NCBI GenBank assembly: GCA_964566895.1
Contig: CAZMJP010000002.1
Location: 1-43,359, forward strand
Reading direction: 5' to 3'
Length of the DNA: 43,359 nt
Source: CAZMJP01 sp964566895
GTDB taxonomy: Bacteria > Patescibacteriota > Patescibacteriia > UBA2591 > UBA6264
A program made the translations under genes and the position numbers. This document shows, piece by piece, positions 41,167-43,359 of this stretch. The notes under the pieces were generated by a model. The model was not told the origin of the DNA. It saw only the letters and a list, made by a program, of their open reading frames with translations, and made no database searches. The first letter of the stretch is position 1, and each line of letters begins with the position of its first letter.

Positions 41167-41325
41167 ATTAAACAACCTGAAAATAGGAGAATATATCCCG
41201 GCGGTGTTGGGTGCGCTATCTCTCTACTTTCATATCCTACTAAAATTAAATATCCCCCCTAATATAAAAAAGGTAGGAAGCGCCCAATACCGCATACATT
41301 TAAGCCCTTATCCACAAGGGCTTTT
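41167..41325 (+). ncRNA. Unassigned structured RNA of about 155 nt
   Basis: The predicted transcript has a long-range 14-pair stem: GCGGTGTTGGGTGC (41201-41214) with GCGCCCAATACCGC (41280-41293), including G-U pairs. Inside, TCCTAC pairs with GTAGGA, leaving a 5' bubble of about 20 nt and a loop with CCCCCC (41254-41259). A terminator hairpin follows. Promoter, long hairpin with bubble, and terminator suggest a 6S-like or regulatory RNA; no SRP, RNase P, tmRNA or 5S motif is seen. A 59-codon GTG frame runs across it but lacks a properly spaced SD and crosses the terminator. Confidence 0.6.
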
Positions 41326-41331
41326 GATTTT
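41302..41331 (+). terminator. Terminator of the structured ncRNA
   Basis: AAGCCCTT (41302-41309) pairs with AAGGGCTT (41316-41323) around ATCCAC, followed by TTGATTTT. Confidence 0.75.
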
Positions 41332-41372
41332 AGAAAATGGTGTCCAAAACTGCTCTTTTAAATTACTGGTGA

Positions 41373-41557
41373 TTTCAACATGAAAGATTTTCTGGTCGTA
41401 AAAGAGAATACATGTATGCCAAATCACCCTTGAATCGCCAAACTAAAACCATGAGATTACCGAATGGCTCCGTGTCGTGGACGATGTTAGAACCATTATT
41501 CAGCGACAAAACGAGTATATTTATATACCTGACTTGAGAAAATTTGCGAACGCCTGA
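41373..41557 (+). pseudogene. Possible decayed gene fragment
   Basis: Two overlapping frames read like protein but neither has a start. The frame at 41373-41537 gives FQHERFSGRKREYMYAKSPL and onward. The frame at 41447-41557 gives EITEWLRVVDDVRTIIQRQN and onward to a TGA. A single frameshift near 41447 would join them. I do not recognise the product, and chance is possible. Confidence 0.25.
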
Positions 41558-41585
41558 ACTTAATCAGCCTCTCATTGTTGTCTTA

Positions 41586-42419
41586 TTACTTCCCTTTGAG
41601 TTTCCTTTTTTCTATTTTCTCCAGATGTTTTATCTCTTTTTTAATTTCTCTGATGTGCTTTTCTGAAGGCAACTGTTCTGGGGGAACACCACCAATCTCT
41701 TTAATCGTTTGCCTTATTTTACCACCAACCATAAAATGAATTTTGGATGCCGCCCCCTCTCCTTGTATTTTACCATTTTTTATCTTTTCATCAGTCTGTG
41801 TAATGCGAAACAAATTTGCGGCTAACTCCGTAGAACCCGCCCTATCCAACAACTCACCCCTTTTAATACCCTTCTTTTGTTCTACTTCAGATAAAGGAGC
41901 ACCATAAAGCCCTTGATAACCAGCATCATTAAATAGTCCAAAATTAGAGACCCCCGCCTCTTTCGCTGTTTTGAAAAGTTTTTTATTATGGTCAGAAACT
42001 TGACCGCGAATAAATAGCCTTTTAGCTGTATCTGGGAGTTGCTCAAATACTTCTTGTCGCCTTGTTTGAATGGCAAAATAAGTTTGTGCTAATGCTATCT
42101 CGGGTTTACTGGGGTCTCCATTTTGAGCTATCAAATAACAAGCGTATCTATCCAGCTTAAAATCCCCCACTTTTCGCACCGTATTTGAGCCAATTTTGAC
42201 CAATTTGCTGATTTTAGCAAAATGGTTATCCACATCCTGCCCGCTTTCCATACACGCCCGTGCGGCTCTTCCTATAACCTCCTCAAAGTTACGCCATTGG
42301 GAATAGCCAAGCAAAAGCATAAGCCCACGAGCCATCCAATACTCAACGCCATTTTCGTCAATCTTTTTTATGCTCTCAAAATCTCTATGTGGAGCGTTTG
42401 GTATTAGTTCGTTTGTCAT
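41586..42419 (-). CDS. dinD: DinD-like DNA-damage-inducible protein
   Basis: 277 aa, the length of the DinD family. The N-terminal BRO-like domain includes GYSQWRNFEEVIGRAARACMESG and DVDNHFAKISKLV. VGDFKLDRYACYLIAQNGDPSKPEIALAQTYFAIQTR is highly conserved. In E. coli DinD is SOS-induced and restrains RecA activity. No LexA-type palindrome is evident here. An extended -10 (TGTTATAAT) lies about 75 bp upstream. Surroundings look accessory. Confidence 0.92.
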   Translation of the reverse strand: MTNELIPNAPHRDFESIKKIDENGVEYWMARGLMLLLGYSQWRNFEEVIGRAARACMESGQDVDNHFAKISKLVKIGSNTVRKVGDFKLDRYACYLIAQNGDPSKPEIALAQTYFAIQTRRQEVFEQLPDTAKRLFIRGQVSDHNKKLFKTAKEAGVSNFGLFNDAGYQGLYGAPLSEVEQKKGIKRGELLDRAGSTELAANLFRITQTDEKIKNGKIQGEGAASKIHFMVGGKIRQTIKEIGGVPPEQLPSEKHIREIKKEIKHLEKIEKRKLKGK

Positions 42420-42484
42420 AAAATCTATTTTACATAATAAAAAGTGAAGTGATGAGTCTTACCCCACCCCGCTACTCACTATAT

Positions 42485-42493
42485 TATTATAAC
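42485..42493 (-). promoter_or_regulatory. Extended -10 promoter of dinD
   Basis: TGTTATAAT on the minus strand, without a recognisable -35; a five-pair hairpin (CTTCC/GGAAG, near 42501-42516) lies just upstream. The leader to the dinD ATG is about 60 nt. Confidence 0.4.
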
Positions 42494-42539
42494 ACAAAAC
42501 TTCCAGAAACGGAAGCTTTATGTTGGAACAGCAAGCTAC

Positions 42540-42587
42540 TAGATCTAAATATTGGGGTCTAGATCTAATATTGGGGTCTGACCCCAA
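42540..42587. repeat. REP-like element: direct repeat plus palindrome
   Basis: TAGATCTAAATATTGGGGTC (42540-42559) is repeated with one base missing at 42560-42578. The second copy forms the palindrome TTGGGGTCTGACCCCAA (42571-42587). Such GGGGTC/GACCCC palindromes resemble REP sequences associated with RAYT (Y1) transposases; none is encoded here. The rest of 42420-42683 holds only the dinD promoter area. Confidence 0.55.
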
Positions 42588-42683
42588 AAATCGACCCCAT
42601 AAATCAATTTTCGAACGCCATTTTTCGGGAATGGTCACTTTTTTGCCTAAAAATCTAAATAAGTTCTAGTTATAATAACGACA

Positions 42684-43130
42684 TCAGGTACCCTTTTTAA
42701 GTCGTTGGAAGGATTTTTGAATTTCTTTACCAATTAAAGGTATTATATCACTTATAACAAATGAAACTTCTTTTTTTCGATCTGTATCTATCTTTAAATA
42801 AATTTTTAAATCTGTCCTTAAAAAATTTTTAAATTGACGATTATCGTAATAACAACCGGATAAACGATGGATAATATAATTACAGAAATCGTTAAGGGAT
42901 TTCTTTCCACTTATTGTTGGAAGCGATATATTATCAATCATTTTATACTTCAAACAAATTCTTAGTAAAATACAAAGAATTTGAAGTTTTACATATAAAG
43001 AATAAAGTTTATTATGGTCTCCTTTATTAGTCCAATTTTGTAACCATTTAGTTTTAGAAAAAAGTTTGCCAAAATCATTTTTAATATCTTTAAATTCTTT
43101 TTTGATTCTGGAACGCAAATATTTTTCCAT
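42684..43130 (-). CDS. 148-aa basic protein, unknown
   Basis: 148 aa, lysine- and isoleucine-rich and more AT-rich than the core genes. Predicted mostly helical, with a hydrophobic core segment LQILCILLRICLKYKMIDNI and a conserved-looking NYIIHRLSGCYYDNRQFKNFL. No family is recognised. The position between a REP-like element and a tRNA with palindromes suggests an acquired gene; a defence or toxin role is speculative. No SD is visible. Confidence 0.6.
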   Translation of the reverse strand: MEKYLRSRIKKEFKDIKNDFGKLFSKTKWLQNWTNKGDHNKLYSLYVKLQILCILLRICLKYKMIDNISLPTISGKKSLNDFCNYIIHRLSGCYYDNRQFKNFLRTDLKIYLKIDTDRKKEVSFVISDIIPLIGKEIQKSFQRLKKGT

Positions 43131-43252
43131 AAATATTTAAGTTAATCCTTATTAAAAATCCCCTCAACCCAAAAGAATCACCGAGATAACTTTCTAATTG
43201 TAACTACTTTTTTCATTTCAAGCAGTTTTTATTTTTTATATATCTATGGCGC

Positions 43253-43317
43253 GGCTGTGAACCAGAATAAATTCGGTTCGCAGCCATAAACCAGAACGAA
43301 GTTCGGTTTATGGCTGC
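43253..43317 (-). repeat. Two overlapping, mutually exclusive hairpins at tRNA-Gln 3' end
   Basis: Hairpin 1: GCAGCCATAAACC (43280-43292) with GGTTTATGGCTGC (43305-43317), 13 perfect pairs plus an inner GAAC/GTTC stem. Hairpin 2: GGCTGTGAACC (43253-43263) with GGTTCGCAGCC (43275-43285), 11 pairs with one G-U. They share 43280-43285, so only one can form. Hairpin 1 includes the last seven bases of the tRNA (43311-43317). The two loops are alike (AGAA..TTC), indicating a duplicated unit. Confidence 0.8.
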
Positions 43318-43359
43318 GGGGGAAGGAATCGGACCTTCATTCCAGCTTCCAAAGAGCCG
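43311..43359 (-). tRNA. Partial tRNA-Gln(UUG) (3' part, runs off right edge)
   Basis: From position 27 onward on the minus strand: anticodon stem CGGCT/AGCTG (one G-U), loop CTTTGGA with anticodon TTG, variable GAAT, T-stem GAAGG/CCTTC, acceptor CCCCGCA, discriminator G and encoded CCA. Gln(UUG) by anticodon and by the GCCA end. The T-loop is TCCGATT, with C instead of the near-invariant U55. The 5' half lies outside the window. Confidence 0.8.

Noticed and set aside
41167..41325. Identification of the structured RNA as SRP RNA, RNase P RNA, tmRNA or 5S rRNA
   Set aside because: The GGAAGGAAGCAG core of SRP RNA, the RNase P core motifs, a tRNA-like domain and 5S features are not present; 6S-like shape alone does not identify it.
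41205..41381. 59-codon GTG frame across the structured RNA
   Set aside because: The nearest AGGAG is 14 bases from the GTG, and the frame runs through a rho-independent terminator; the pairing of the arms fits an RNA better.
39841..42244. Replication origin from three TTATCCACA sites
   Set aside because: The sites are about 1 kb apart, one lies in a conserved coding motif of dinD and one in a terminator; no AT-rich unwinding region, dnaA or dnaN is near.

Overview
The window is a gene-dense, AT-rich bacterial segment with short spacers, mostly on the minus strand. Several traits suggest a Patescibacteria (CPR) genome, probably of the Parcubacteria group: a very short TsaB, a short EF-Ts, an archaeal-type UMP kinase, few Shine-Dalgarno (SD) sequences, a compact type IV pilus (T4P) locus, a translin homologue, and a tRNA-Ser with the lengthened D-loop of class II tRNAs. 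The genetic code looks standard: TGA is used as stop (for example tsaB). The lineage is inferred, because no rRNA or complete marker set is present.

Layout. 1-33: 5' part of a tRNA-Ser, with promoter at 118-145. 177-7386: minus-strand run of nitroreductase, translin, metallophosphoesterase, a small membrane protein, RNase J, a DUF4870-like protein, PEP synthase, and a 38-aa small ORF ending at a strong terminator. 7458-9969: tsaB and a membrane pseudophosphatase/propeller gene, divergent from overlapping promoters. 10039-11225: rplJ-rplL with an L10 leader and attenuator. 11264-11965: UMP kinase. 12056-24395: a T4P locus (pilB, pilC, several prepilins, pilM) that also holds a sensor kinase and a CheY-like regulator. 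Two of its proteins are unusual: a 1008-aa prepilin-like protein carrying two seven-repeat beta-propellers, and a PilM fused to a membrane helix and an SH3b domain.

24539-36117: housekeeping genes (argS, gap, a DJ-1-type lipoprotein, a PSP1/YaaT protein, tsf, rpsB, rpmE, prfA, a DUF3048 protein, rplY, rodA, a Gmad2/GerMN protein). 36334-39785: a tightly coupled three-gene cassette of a MurL-like PP-loop epimerase, a Ddl-like ATP-grasp ligase and a lysine 2,3-aminomutase-like radical SAM enzyme. It has its own consensus promoter and a strong terminator and looks like an uncharacterised peptide-modifying or peptidoglycan pathway. 39872-40684: mutM.

40753-43359 is more accessory in character. 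It holds an 84-aa unknown gene with a consensus promoter and strong SD, an unassigned structured ncRNA with its own promoter and terminator, a possible gene remnant, dinD, a REP-like palindrome, an unknown 148-aa gene, and a partial tRNA-Gln whose 3' end takes part in mutually exclusive hairpins.

Promoters recognisable by eye are TTGNNN/TATAAT-like, often with a 16-bp spacer. At two genes (rpmE and the nitroreductase) they sit so close to the ATG that the mRNA should be leaderless.
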